DNA of 64,000 bases from Cardinalis cardinalis (taxonomy: Eukaryota; Chordata; Aves; Passeriformes; Cardinalidae), in NCBI GenBank assembly GCA_014549065.1, contig JACDOX010000009.1, positions 6,572,131 through 6,636,130 on the forward strand. Reading direction: 5' to 3'. The notes below the pieces were generated by a model that was given only the letters and a program-made list of their open reading frames with translations, was not told the origin of the DNA and ran no database searches. Numbering within the stretch: the first letter of the stretch is position 1; every line of letters begins with the position of its first letter. This document shows, in pieces, positions 1 to 12,300 of the stretch. Made by a program: the position numbers and the translations under genes.

Positions 1-3000
1 CTTACTGTCTATGAGATGTAACTAGACTGAAGGTTGCACGTTCTTGTTGGGGGTTTCTTGTGCATCCTCATAGGTGAGACTGTATGTCTGTGAACCTAAG
101 TCTTCTGTTATGTTTGGTGCAATAAATCAAAGTGGTGTTTGGGAGAAATAGTTCCCATGTCAAGATGGTATCTCTGAATAATTTGGGGAATGGACCACAC
201 CTAGCAGGAACTCCTACAAATGCCAAACCTTGGATGTCAGTTGGCCAGGTTACATAACACATAGATCCAGCTTCATTAGGATTCTCAGCCCAAAGAAGTG
301 GAAACATGAACAAGGTGTAGTTCCTTCTATGGGAGTAGTCAACACCCAGAGCTTAAGGCAACATCTTTGAAAAAAACAAGTTAATCATACATTCTAGATG
401 ATGAATAAAGGAGGGTGTTGGATTTTTACCTAGAGTAAGCTCTTGCCAAGAGTGTGGGAGTTGCAGAAACATCTCAAAGGAGCAGAGCAAAGTTTGCGAC
501 AGGTGTGTTATATGCAGATTTAAGAAAACAGTTTGATGAAAAATAGCATATTTTCAGCCTGAAGGCACAAAATTTGAAAGTGATGTTAGGAGGAAGGGCC
601 AAGGTTCACACAGAACAAAGAACAAGCTTTTTCTCTGTTCCAGAATAAGCTTTGCTTGGAGGAAAAGTGAAATACTTGTATATTTTCTTTTAAATAAGTA
701 TCATGTGCTCTCCAATGTGTTTATGTGAGGTATTACCTTATATGGAGAAATCCAGGCTGAAAGTGGCTCTTTGAGGGTAGCGGTTAAGAAAGACTAAAAA
801 AATAAAGAGCATGCCACAGAGTACAATAATCAGATTTACATCCAGAAGAACTGGAGGCTGGAAGGGTGGAATGCAGCTGTAGTTTCAGGATTGTTGAATG
901 TGGTTCTGTCTAAACTGGGATCTGAAGGCGTGCCTTATCTAAACATATCAGAACTAGTCTTGAGTAGTGTGGAGTTCATACAGACAATCTTAGCCTAGTT
1001 TTTTATCTGGTATGGATGTGATTTTGTGAGATGTGTGTTGACTGAGAGCGAGAAACATTATCACTTTTTCCCCAGATAGCAAGTACCAAAGGAGACAGAT
1101 GTTTTCAGTTTTCAGAAAAAAATGCCACATATAAACAAGGTTTTGCTCAGGTGGCTGTTGTTTAACTGCCATGTCCTCACACATGGAGTGCTCACGTCTT
1201 TTGGCAAGCAAGACGTGTTTTATTTAGGAGAAGCTAATCCTGTATCACTCTGTTTTGGCTTTCAAATCAACTATCTAGCAGCTGCCAGATGTCTCAGTTT
1301 ATGAAATATTACAGATCCTGAGGGGAGAAATGTAACGGAGAATTACTGAATTGCAGTGTTTCATCTGGAGAGGTGGAGGACCAGCCAGCTAAAGGCAGGT
1401 GATCAGAGAAACTAGAAATTAATCTGGGAAGGAACAGCCCAGAGAGGGTCTTGCCGTTTGTGACTCTCATTAACTTTAGAAGGAATTGAGAATTTGGCAC
1501 CCTGGAAAATTAGATAATTTTAAATTTGGGTGCCCAAAGAGTTAATGCATTAGTCTTTTTCTGAGCTTTCACATTTCAAGATTTTCACTTACCAGTCTTG
1601 GACAGATTTTTAATTTTCTCTTGGTAAGGTATCTGATGATAGTAAATCATGTGAATGATAAAATATCCAAGGTAAATGAAGATATTTCTGCAGTCATTGC
1701 ACTAGACTGTAAATAGTGCTTTTATCTCATGACTGAAGGTGGGCAGTACCACTGTGAACTGGGAATGCTGTTAAATGTACCCCTGTAATCACAGGGAGGT
1801 GGAGAAGGAAGGGGTAGTGTGGAAGTCAGAAGTCCTGTGAGCCTTGCCTTTAGAAGGTGTTTGTGCAGTACTGAAAATTTGGGAAAATTTTCCCTAATTG
1901 TCAGATTTCTGGGTCTAGTCCCATGCTGCTGGCATGTTCTGCTTCAGATCAGTAGAATTCAAAATTCTTTTCAGCTTCTTCTGCAGCAGGAGAAGGAAGG
2001 TGATTTCTGACTCTTCTAGGTTGTTCCTCTGTTTGTCATGTGGAAATAAACTACAGCTTTCTGGCAGCCCACTATTTTTGCTTTCATGCAGAGTGTTTGG
2101 ATTATGTGAACCTATATTATTATACACAATTTTTCTGGATTTTTTTAATGCAAAAAGATGAGTATTGTAAGTTCTTACAAACACATCAGGTCAATAAATC
2201 TGACCACAAAACATCATTAGTACCCAACAGTTCTGGTTTCACAAGTCTTGCAAAAAATAAGCCCCATAATGTTTCCTCAGGTTTTTATAATAATGTTTTT
2301 AAGCATTCACAAATTATCTTTCAAGAAATCCTAGCTGTCTTTTGATTTGAAGTAGCTGGAAAGAGAGGGAATTTAAGTGCAGCATTATTACAGATTTTTA
2401 AGTCAAATTGTGGTTTTGATCTGTTATTTCCAGAGTTTTTCTTAGGTACATATATCATTGTTGGCAAATCTGCATTTTAAATATAATTGAGTTTCTTTGC
2501 TCTCATGTGTTTTTCTGCAAAATGAAAATCTTCATCTGTGCCATTTTCTCCTGCAAACAAAATTCTATGTCAAATACAGACCGCAGATATAAAACTCCTT
2601 GATTTGATACTATAGATTGTATCTGCTGGCATTCTGAAAGTTTTCATGTTTAACCAGTTAGACCTCCATTTCTCCTAGGAACTCTGAATTATTTTGAAGA
2701 TTTGTTTCAAATCTTTGTTTACCATGTGTGTATCTTCCATCTGTTTAGAACTTTTACCTTTAAACTTCTCAGTTTCTTTTCTTCAAATGTTTAAAATGCA
2801 ACCTTAATTTATGCATACAATTTTACTACAGACAGTTTTACAGGTTAAAAATAATTTTTCAATTTTTAATTGGTCCTTTGCCTATCTCTTCCTTCTTTAA
2901 CTCTGCAAGATTGTGTATGCATTGTATTTCCTTACATGTAAGGAAATACAATGCAAAATGTTCCTGCAGAAATGGAAATGTTCCTTGCTCCTTTGAGTAT

Positions 3001-5134
3001 AGATTAGTGGAAATTGAAGAGCAGTGTTGAGACCTCTCTGCTTGTCTGGGTGCAGTCTCTCATGCTCTCTCTTTCCACATGATGTAGTTTGGCTTCTGGG
3101 AGGAGTGAGTTGTATGCCCAGAACGATGGCAGGAGGGATTAGTGTCCAGGTTTGGTGGATTCACCTGACTTGTTTGTTGTTTTCATCCTTTCTGTGATAT
3201 ATTCCCTTTCGGTATCTTCTTGTGAATTTGTGCTGTCACTCTGGTTAGTTAGGCCTAAAGGGGAAACTCAGGGAAGAAAAGTCTCAGGCACCTTGTGTAT
3301 GCCAAGACAAAAGTGTTTACTTACCTTACTGAAGGTGGCAGTTCTGTTTATCATTGAGAGAAAAGATTTTAACCAGCAGACTTGTAATAACCTTGCTAAT
3401 GAAATAATGAACTGTACACAACCAGTGGAATATTCTGGAACTCAAGGAAAGCACATTGTAAATACATAATTTTATAAAGGTTAAACCACTGCAAATTATC
3501 TATCTGGAGAACAAATTTGAGCATTTTCCCTGAAAAAGTAACATTCCATTTTCAGCATGTGCCATCCCTTGAGTTGTAAAATTGTTGCCACCAGACAAGC
3601 TAATGATACAAGTCCTTTTGTTTAATTAGAGGTTTGTTGATTGGCTTTTATTTGAGAGAGAGAGAGGGAGGGTAGTTTGTATTTTTGGCAGGAAGGGAAC
3701 GGCAGGGAGTTATTTTGCTTTTACAAGGAATAGATGTCCTATATTATATGAACTGAAGGCATGTGTGTTCTCAGCAAAGTGTCAGAACAAAGACAAAGTC
3801 TCTGCATGAGAGAACTTACTGTGTAGGAGGATCTGTATGTAGCAGATCAGCTGCATTAAGATAGAAATTACAGTATTTAATTCCCTGTGAAGCTGTAATG
3901 TGAGCCTGTCGCACAGGCAGTGTAGAAAGCTGTGTGCAAAAGTTCTTGTTTGACTCAAGAATACTCAAACCCAACTTTCCTTGGGGGAAAAAATACCCAA
4001 AGGATGTACGTAGAATAATGATTTATATGGTAGTGATATATTCTGGAAGGAGACAATGGAAATTGGTTTCAGGGGGTAGGATTTGACTTCGCATGAGTGG
4101 AGTCAGTTTGGAAGTGCCAATACAATTGATTATAAGATTGAAAGAAAAACATGAAATACCAGAAAGAACAGGATAAGCACAACTGGAAATATTTGCATGC
4201 TAGGATGAAGGAAACTAGTAAGGTAATTCATGGTTTGTAAGAGATGCTTTTGTGAAAGGGTTTGTAGCAATTGTGGGAGTACCAAGNAGGAATTAGAAAA
4301 GGCAACAGAGGAGGTAGCAGTGGTTTAGGAACTTCAGAAGATAGGCAGTTAGAACTCAGGCAAAGGTTTCCCCCACAGGAAGTGAGAGAAAGAACTTGCT
4401 TGTTTTTCAAGGACATATTATAAAGGGGGAATCATAGGGCTTGGCAAAATAATCAGAGAGGTGGGAGAGAAGAATAGCTACAAAATGATAGATGTGTTGT
4501 TCTGACAAACAGGAGGATGCTGGAGCTGTGAAAGCACAGAAGAGTGGTTTTGAACGGGGCAGCTGCTGTGAGATTATAATAGTGTCAAGTACTAAGTATA
4601 GTTGAACAGACCTGAATATTCCCATTGAAATTTCCACACTGAAGATCCTGATATTTACATAGGTGTAACTGCAAATTATGACTTTTAATTGGCATTTCTG
4701 TGCCTTTCCTGTTTATGCTTTTGCAACAGGTACAAACAACCTTTGACAATCATGTAACAAAAGTTGGCTTGGAGGGAACAAACACATATTTTTTCATGTG
4801 TGCAGGAAGTATAGCAGATATGTTTCAGTGTGACAAGACAGGCCCTGGCTTGCAATAAGAGTTCACATGATCAAATTCCTGTTTGACTGACTTCAAGTGT
4901 TGGTCATGCAACTGTCACAGTAGAGCTGAGTTTTGTCTTAAAGCTTTAAATATTGGGACAGGAACATTCATGGAACATAGCAGATTTTCTCTCCATAAGA
5001 TCTCAGTGATTCACAGACTCCTGTAATTGCNAAAGAAAGAAAAGCAAGGAAGTTATGTTTAGTTTTACTTCAACTGCCTACTTTGAGTTCAACTAGCCAT
5101 TATTCATGAGAATATTTGGTATTATACAGAACAC
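1..5134. other. Upstream intergenic DNA, no gene seen
   Basis: A+T-rich single-copy sequence. Open frames here are short (105 codons or fewer), overlap on both strands and match no protein I recognise, so I treat them as chance. The only structures that stand out are a perfect 38-bp palindrome at 2918-2955 and a short GA-rich run near 3653-3670. I saw no N characters in the first 4.2 kb, unlike most of the window. Confidence 0.7.
2918..2955. repeat. Perfect 38-bp palindrome
   Basis: The two 19-base arms are exact reverse complements with no spacer, centred on ACATGT at 2934-2939. Pairing stops at 2917/2956 (A opposite A). The arms are A+T-rich (for example GTATTTCC in the left arm). It could form a cruciform, could be the remnant of an inverted duplication, or could be a small fold-back artefact of assembly. 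No gene or repeat family explains it. Confidence 0.9.
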
Positions 5135-5540
5135 AAGTCCTACGAGGTGCAGCTGAGGGAGCTCAGGGTGTTTAGCCTGGAGAAGCCCCAGGGGGGAATT
5201 TACTGCTCTCTACAACTGCCTGGAAGGTTCTTAGGCCAGCTGAGGGCTGACCTCCTATCCTGAGTATCAAGGGATAGNATAAGGGGGAATGGCCTCAGGT
5301 TGTGCCAGGAGAGGTTTAGTTTGGATATTAGGAGAAATTTCTTCACTGAANGAGTTGCCAAACATTGTTACAGGCTGCCCGGGTAAGTGGCTGAGTCACC
5401 ATCCCTGCAGATATTTAAAAGATGAGTAAATGTGGTGCTTGAGGACATAGCTTAGCGCTGGACATGCCAGTGCTGGGTTAAGGGTTAGACTTGATGAAGT
5501 TAAAGGTCTCTTCAAGNCTAAGCAATCCTATGATTCTTCA
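5135..5540 (+). mobile_element. CR1 LINE, 3' end fragment
   Basis: The sequence follows the 3' part of the avian CR1 consensus as I know it. It has the GGTGTTTAGCCTGGAGAAG block near 5168, the TGCTCTCTACAACTGCCTG block near 5202, GATATTAGGAGAAATTTCTT near 5325, and the typical 3' end with the ATGATTCT motif near 5530. The 5' part of the element is missing, as is usual for CR1. It is diverged, carries several Ns, and has no coding capacity left. Confidence 0.92.
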
Positions 5541-7704
5541 ATTTTTGCCAGAGAAGAAAGATTTTATATCGCCTCCTTTTTAATGTCTGTAACTTGAACT
5601 CTGTCTTAAACATTTTAGCAAAGCTTTGGCTTTATGAGTTCACAGCAAGGAAAGCAACATAAATTATATTCAAAATTAGATTCTGTAGAATAATTTTGAG
5701 AATTATCCTGCCAGTTAAGTTGTCCTTTGATTTTAAAATGCCATTAAATCTTGAATTGATATCTAGGTTCAAAAGCCTGTTTGATCTGGTTTTTTCTCCC
5801 TTCTAAATTTTTATGAGGAATTAGACTCTCTTGTAACTACTTAAATGTAAAGAAAACTAAAACTATTTAGTGAGTAAAATAATGCTTAGATATGAGTTAA
5901 AGCTGCTGAAACCAAACCTAAGTCCTTTTTGCCTCCTGCACCCTTCCAAAAATGATAAGATCTAATGCTTGCCAATCCTGTAGTTGCATTACTATAAACT
6001 TAAAAAGCACAGCAAGGTCCAAAATTAATACTGTCTCCTTTATTAGCCCTATAGATGACTGCTATATATGCACAAANTAGTTTTTGCACTGTTCCTTCTG
6101 AAATTCAAATGCAATTTAAAATATTTCCAGCCNGTAACCAAGATTTTGCACATTATTAAATGAATGAGTTCTTGTTGGCAATCATCACAGATAGTTCTTT
6201 TTTCTGAAAGAATAGTAAACACTTGTTCTCTCTCTGCATGACTGAATTTCACAACAAAGGAAAAAAGTTCTCTCAATCTCTCTTACCCAAAATTAGCTTC
6301 AGATTGTGTAGAAGACTGTGCAGCCTTGGTCAGCTTGTCGGGGAATNAAACTCATTTTTCTCAGTGACATTTTGTAACTAAAGTTATGTTGCAATGGCAG
6401 GGAAATAATTGCTTTGCTGTTAATCACAGACTGCTGGAGTTCAGCATTTTCTGTATCACAGCAGTCACCTGTTGTTACTTTTAACAAGTGTTTTCCTCAC
6501 CCAAACAGAAGTGTCAGAATACTCAATGGCATTTACAGGAGAACTTAATTACCAGAACTGTTGCAGTTAGTGTAGCACTACTTTCAGAGTCCTCAACACA
6601 ACTTTAGGTAATTGGCGTTACTTCAATTTTATCTAAGTTGCAAAGCATTGAAGGATATTTTAGAAATGCCTAATCCAGATCTCAAACAAGTGTAACTGAA
6701 ACTGGAAAAACTCAGTTGAGTGGCTTTTTGTGTTTCATAGCAGCTTTACAGACTGTGATGAGAAAAACAGTTGTTTTCTCAAAAAGCAGTATCAGTGCAC
6801 AAAGAAGTAGATGCACACTGGAATCTCCTCTCAGCTTCTGCAAAGAAGGATAGCAACTAGTAAAGCATAATACTTTAACTAAATCATATGGATGATGTGT
6901 TATAAGAGATCTTGTATTACTGTCTGACATGCTGGGGGAGAAACAAAAGATGAGATTTTGTTCAGGCTAAGTAAACATTTTCAAAGCTACATTTTTACTG
7001 ATGAGTGTGTAGATTTAATCTAGTCAAAAGAAGGCCTTTTTGCATAAACTCAGCTGCTGAATTTTACGTCTCTATGCTCACTTTCTAATAAATAGAGAGA
7101 GAGGCAGGATCACACCAGGCTGAGACAAGTCTTCTGATGTGAGATGAATGCCTTTTTGATGGTGCTTATCTGTTTTTCCATGAGGTCTCTGACAGTTAAN
7201 TGGCTAAACTTAAGTGATATTAATGTCTTCCACAATGAAAACCTTCTTGACCAAGTATCTAAACATGAAAGTGATAGATAATGTACTCTCTTAAACTTAC
7301 ATCAACAGATCAATTTTTTACTGCTTGCTTTTATGATGGTATCTAGGAACACTAGGTAGGCATAAGGTCCTTGAGGCTGCATATTTGCAGAATAAAAAGC
7401 CAGTCCTAACTCTCAGAGTTTACACACTAAATATAAAACAACATGACAGAAGAATGCAGAAAACAGAAGGAGCAAAAAGGGTAGTGAGAGTGCCTGGGTC
7501 AGTAGTAATCACCGCCCATCAACAACCTAATAACNGAGAGTTTTGCAGTCTTTGTAACAAGAGCATTGCCATGTGACTTGGAGGTTGATGGGATTTTAAC
7601 TGTGAGGATGTTTCAGAGGAGAGCCTTTGAAGGAAAAGGATCATGGAGACATAATTATGGGAAATAAATACATGGTCATTGTGAATTGATGGGAAGTTTA
7701 GACC
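5541..7704. other. Intergenic DNA between two CR1 fragments, no gene seen
   Basis: A+T-rich single-copy sequence with scattered single Ns. The open frames are short, many are interrupted by N, and none has recognisable protein content. No repeat family recognised. Confidence 0.6.
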
Positions 7705-8205
7705 CTAGTTTAGAGCAGGGTTCCAGTGTTTGGCCACCCTCACTGTCAAAAAGTGTTTTCTTATGTGTAGGTGGAATTTCTTATGTTTTAATATGTGTCC
7801 ATTGCTTTTATCCTGTTACTGGGAACTACTGAAGAGAGCCTGGCTNCATCTTCTTTACATACTCCATCCAATATTTGTACACACTGACAAGATTGCCCTG
7901 AGCTTTCTGTTCTCCAGGGTGTTCTCCAAGAACAGCCCCAGCTCTCCCAGCCTCTTTCCTGTGTCTCAGTCACTTGGTCATCTTCATGGCACTTCACTGG
8001 AATTCTTCCAGTTTATTGTTTATGTCAGACTGTGGGGGCCAGACCTTGACTCAGTACTCCAGGAGTGTTTTATCAGTGCTGAGTGGAGGGGGGGGGGGCT
8101 GTCAACCTGCTGGCAACATTTTTCATAATATAGCCCAGAAGGATGCTGGCCATCTTTGCCAACACCCTACAAAGTTTGTCTTTACAGAAGCCAGAGGGTT
8201 GAAGT
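7705..8205 (-). mobile_element. CR1 LINE fragment, reverse orientation
   Basis: Read on the minus strand, this is diverged 3' CR1 sequence. On the plus strand the diagnostic CR1 pieces appear in order: a CACTGTCAAAAAGTGTTTTC block near 7740, TTCTCCAGGGTGTTCTCCAA near 7910, CTCAGTACTCCAGGAGTGTT near 8050, and CCCAGAAGGATGCTGGCC near 8134. A run of 11 G at 8088-8098 lies within it. No intact reading frame remains; the open frames across this stretch are by-products of the repeat. Confidence 0.85.
8088..8098. repeat. Poly-G run
   Basis: Eleven consecutive G inside the CR1 fragment. It is length-unstable in sequencing and could be miscounted. Confidence 0.8.
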
Positions 8206-9278
8206 AAGAATATAGTGAACTTTTGATGGTATAGTCCCCATGTCATTCATAATCCAGTTTTCTCAGTCACCAGCTGTATGAGGCATATCCACCATGAAGT
8301 ANTGGAAAGAAAAGTTGCTTTATACAGATGCTATTCCATCACTAGAGTGGTGTGTATGACTTTTGTAAATAAAAATTTCATTAGGCTCAAGAGNAGCTCC
8401 TGTTGAAGCTGAGGATACGAACTGAATCTCGTGATTCTGGAAAACAGCTTAATCTGCTGACATTTTCTGGATCCTTGAGCTGGAAAGGAGGCATCTTGGC
8501 CAAGAGAGGAATACAGGCTGCCTCTTGTCCTGTCTCCTGCACACTGGATGAAGGAGAGCAGAGATGGCATCTTCTAGGAGAACAACACAAATTGCATGAT
8601 ATGGGGAGGNGGGAATGCAGACTGGGACATGGAAGGGAAGGAGTAACTCCATACCAGAAGGGAGATGGGAAAGCTCCTGTGTAAACCCTGGGCCAGCTCT
8701 CATCCATGATGAGGAGGAAGACACTTTAAATGAGCTTAGGGACAAGGCAGGAGAACTGGGTGGATGTTAAAATAGAAAGCCATATGCTCCCTTCAAATGT
8801 NGATTCAGTGTCATTTCCATGGAAGATGGAGGTGGATTTGGGGGTCTTTCACACTGACCTATGTAGAATCATTATTAAACTTACCTAGGTGATGTGAGAA
8901 CTGATGGCAAGCATGGAAATTTCTTCTGAAGTTGGATGCTACTAGTGATTCAAACACTCTGAGGTTAAGACTTTTTAGCAGTATAGACAATATGTCTGAT
9001 CCAAAATTTTGTTCTACTGCTGCTGCTGTTTCCTGACCTCATGAAATGGCACTGCATGGGAGCTACACAATTCACATGTAATTCCAAAAGATGGCAACCT
9101 TAGGCTTTCAAACTGGGGCCTCTGCTTAACAGCCCTACAGCTCCCAACAGTTCACAGTGGTGAATATTTGAAATTTCTGTTGTCCCAGACTGAGCTTATT
9201 TTTATCCATCTATTCTATTTTTCATATATTTCTACATATAAGACAAAATATATGTGATTCAGTTGAAAAATGGGCAAC

Positions 9279-9307
9279 TTCATTTCAGAANTTCATTCTG
9301 AAATGAA
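9279..9307. repeat. Short inverted repeat with N in the spacer
   Basis: The 12-base arm at 9279-9290 (TTCATTTCAGAA) pairs exactly with 9296-9307. The 5-base spacer begins with N at 9291. The spacer bases TTCA plus the following TTCTG resemble the arm, so this may be an imperfect local duplication and inversion. Confidence 0.8.
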
Positions 9308-12300
9308 TTTCTGTGCCAGAAGGAAGGGGAGGTTAGGAAACCTTACATCCACAATCTCTGTTTCAGGCTTGACTTTGATTATATGCAGGAGTGAGGCTCT
9401 GCTATAAATCTGTGCAGGAGCTCCTGTGGCACAATGACAAAGCAGAGACAGATTGGCAAAAACTGAGAAAGGAACTATTTAATCTGNTGAACTTTAGTAT
9501 ACTTGCTCTTGTTTTACAGAATTATTAAGGCTTGATTTGCACAGACCACTAGTCTTGCCNATATCAGTGTACTTTTAATGGCAATCACTACCATTGTGAA
9601 ACTCTGCATAACTCTGGGTAGATACACTCTTGAGACANGATAAGGCAAATTGCCTTCATATTACCTTCATTCTCATACCTTCAAAGATTCATCCTTTCTC
9701 TTGGTTAATACTTATTTTTCTGACTTGATCTTTGTGTCCAGTTCCTGCCTTTTTTGTGGTTCTGTGTTCACCATGAATCTTACTTATGAATAGTTAATGA
9801 CAGAAACTACACAGAGAAATTCATCAAGTCAGTTATTTTAGAAAATTTTATTAAATCATGTAGTTACAACTGAAGCTACATTGACAAAACCAAAAAATTC
9901 TGATGCAGAAGTCGAAATTATGTGGTTTTATGACAAATGTTGCTTTTTCATTACAGGATCATTGCTGGATGGAAAATAAGCATCTTGCTTTTTTCCAAAA
10001 GTCATGTTTGGAAACCATCAGCTTGGAAAAATCTATCTTGGTTTGGCTTAAAGCCAGATTTTGAAATATCAGCTTTCATGAAGCAGAAATGTCTTTCTTC
10101 AAGCAGCCCTAGCAGCAGGGTCAAAATCTGAGCCCCACTCCATTTTATGCAAAGCTTTTCACTTTTGCAGTCGTTCATCCCTCCCCAATCCAGAGATAAA
10201 AAAATTCTATCTTTTTTTGGTTGTGCCAGTTCCTTATGATTCTGCCTTCCTTAGTTATCCTGTGCTGCTGTGAAGGGAGAAGTATTGGCCTAAACTCTTN
10301 CTGTCATTCCTTCACATATGTAGCAGAACTGGGAGAGAATTTTGAAGGCAATTTTGCTGCTTTTATGCAGAAAGCTTGTGATNTTAGCATTGCCCACAAG
10401 GCTATGTTCCTCCCACAATGTTGGTTGATCATTCTATTTTAACCAACTCAATATTCCAATAGTTTTGTATCACATTCATATTACTCTTCTTGGNTATGTT
10501 TATTGCTTGCATAGGTAAGATTTCAGACAGGGATCTTATTTCTACAACTCTNATTACTGAATGCCTGAGCACTTCAATGTTCACTACATTTATCCTTGCC
10601 AACCCAGTGGAATATAAAGCTTGTTTTTATCTATTTTTAACAAAGGGAAAACAGTGGTTTGTAGAGANCAGAATTTCATATAGCCTTCAAAGGGGAGGAA
10701 TAGCAGGCTCCTGTGCATGATTTCCAGGTGTTTGTCCCCCTAATTACCTCTGTTAAACAGTTGGGGTGATGGATGTTGCATATGGGGAAGAGTGATCAGA
10801 AAGCCTCGGCATTCTCAGNAGGAAGCTGCTCTGAGCCAATTAGCAAGAACAGGGATGTTTCAGGGCCTCCACCTCCTTCTGCAGCTTTGGCATTTCACTC
10901 TCTGTGGCACCTCCTTCCTTTGGCACACTGCCTCTCCTGCCAGACCATGCAAGCTATGAGCTTTGGTACATTTACTTTATCCTTCTATGTCTTTCATTTA
11001 AAAGAAAAAGCCAAACCAACACACAAACCCCTACCAAACCCATGGTGGTTTCCCTCTTCCTCACATCCCTTATACAGGAATCAGTAGCATAAGCATTGAC
11101 TGAGAAGGCTTACTGCTTACTTGGGCATGTTGAAGTTGCATCTCCCAGATCCTGGGGGAATGCCCAAGCTAGCAGGCTGCCTGGGAGGCTGGAGCTAGGG
11201 AGGGCTGTGCTACAGGGCTGTGTGACTAAGCTGGGAGCCCTGGGGCCTGGAGGAGGATGACTCGTGACTTGGCTCTCCTGNCAGGGAGAGGAGCAGAGTC
11301 CCACCTTCCGGACTTGTTTTTGCATTTTAAACACATCTCCAAAACAAGTCCAAGGGGTCCAGTCTGTATTTTTGTTATTCAGGTGACAGCCCAAACTACT
11401 CAGTGATGAACATGTACTCTTTCATGTCTTCTGCTCCCCTCCCTCTCTGCTATATCTACCCTCCATTCAAGCATGTTTTTAGGCAGAAGAGAGGAGGTGA
11501 GAGGAACCTCCTCATGCTGCAGAGGCCTTTAACCCAGGTGTCTCATGTTTTCTTCCAGTGAGTGCTCTAACCAGCAGGACATGGTATGAAAAAAAAAAAA
11601 CTAAACACTTGCAACATTTTTGTCCTCTCTGGCTGTGTTTTAAAAGAAAATATTTACCTATTCATTTTGTGAAGTACTCTGAGCTCCAGCTGTAGGCTAG
11701 GTGTGTTGGGAGTATAGGTATTGGCTCCTTAGGGCCAGTGTCACCNGGGATTTTTGGGTCTTCAGTTAGAATAGGCAAGTGACACAACTGCCAAGATGTT
11801 TCATTTTCAGCTTGTACAGAAGCAAATTTTTTAGAAAACTTCCAGGTTTAAGTGAGAGGTGCCCTTGGGAATAGGCACTTGTAGATGCCTGGTTTATGGT
11901 TTTGGAATTGCTATACAATTATGTAGGTGATTCAATTATCTGTTGAATGTAGTCTTAACTGAGTAGGTCCCCATGTTAGTGTCCTTCCTCCTTTTCCTGT
12001 CTCTTTGCCTATTCTATTTCCAAAGCTTAAAAAAAAATATTTAGAATAGTTACTCATCATAATTTCTGTAATACTTTATCTGATAGTTATGTCTCTGTAA
12101 TAGTGCTCATCATTACAACTTCTTTCTAACATCCATCTTGTTTTAAATCTGTGTAACTTCTTTCTACAGAACATAGTTAGATTCAATTATAAGTATACAG
12201 TTTTTTAGGAAATATTGTCATTATTGAATCTATTGCTTTCATTCATCTTATAAAATTTTGTATTTAAGACAAACCTTTTTTTTCCTCCCATTTTTTTANG

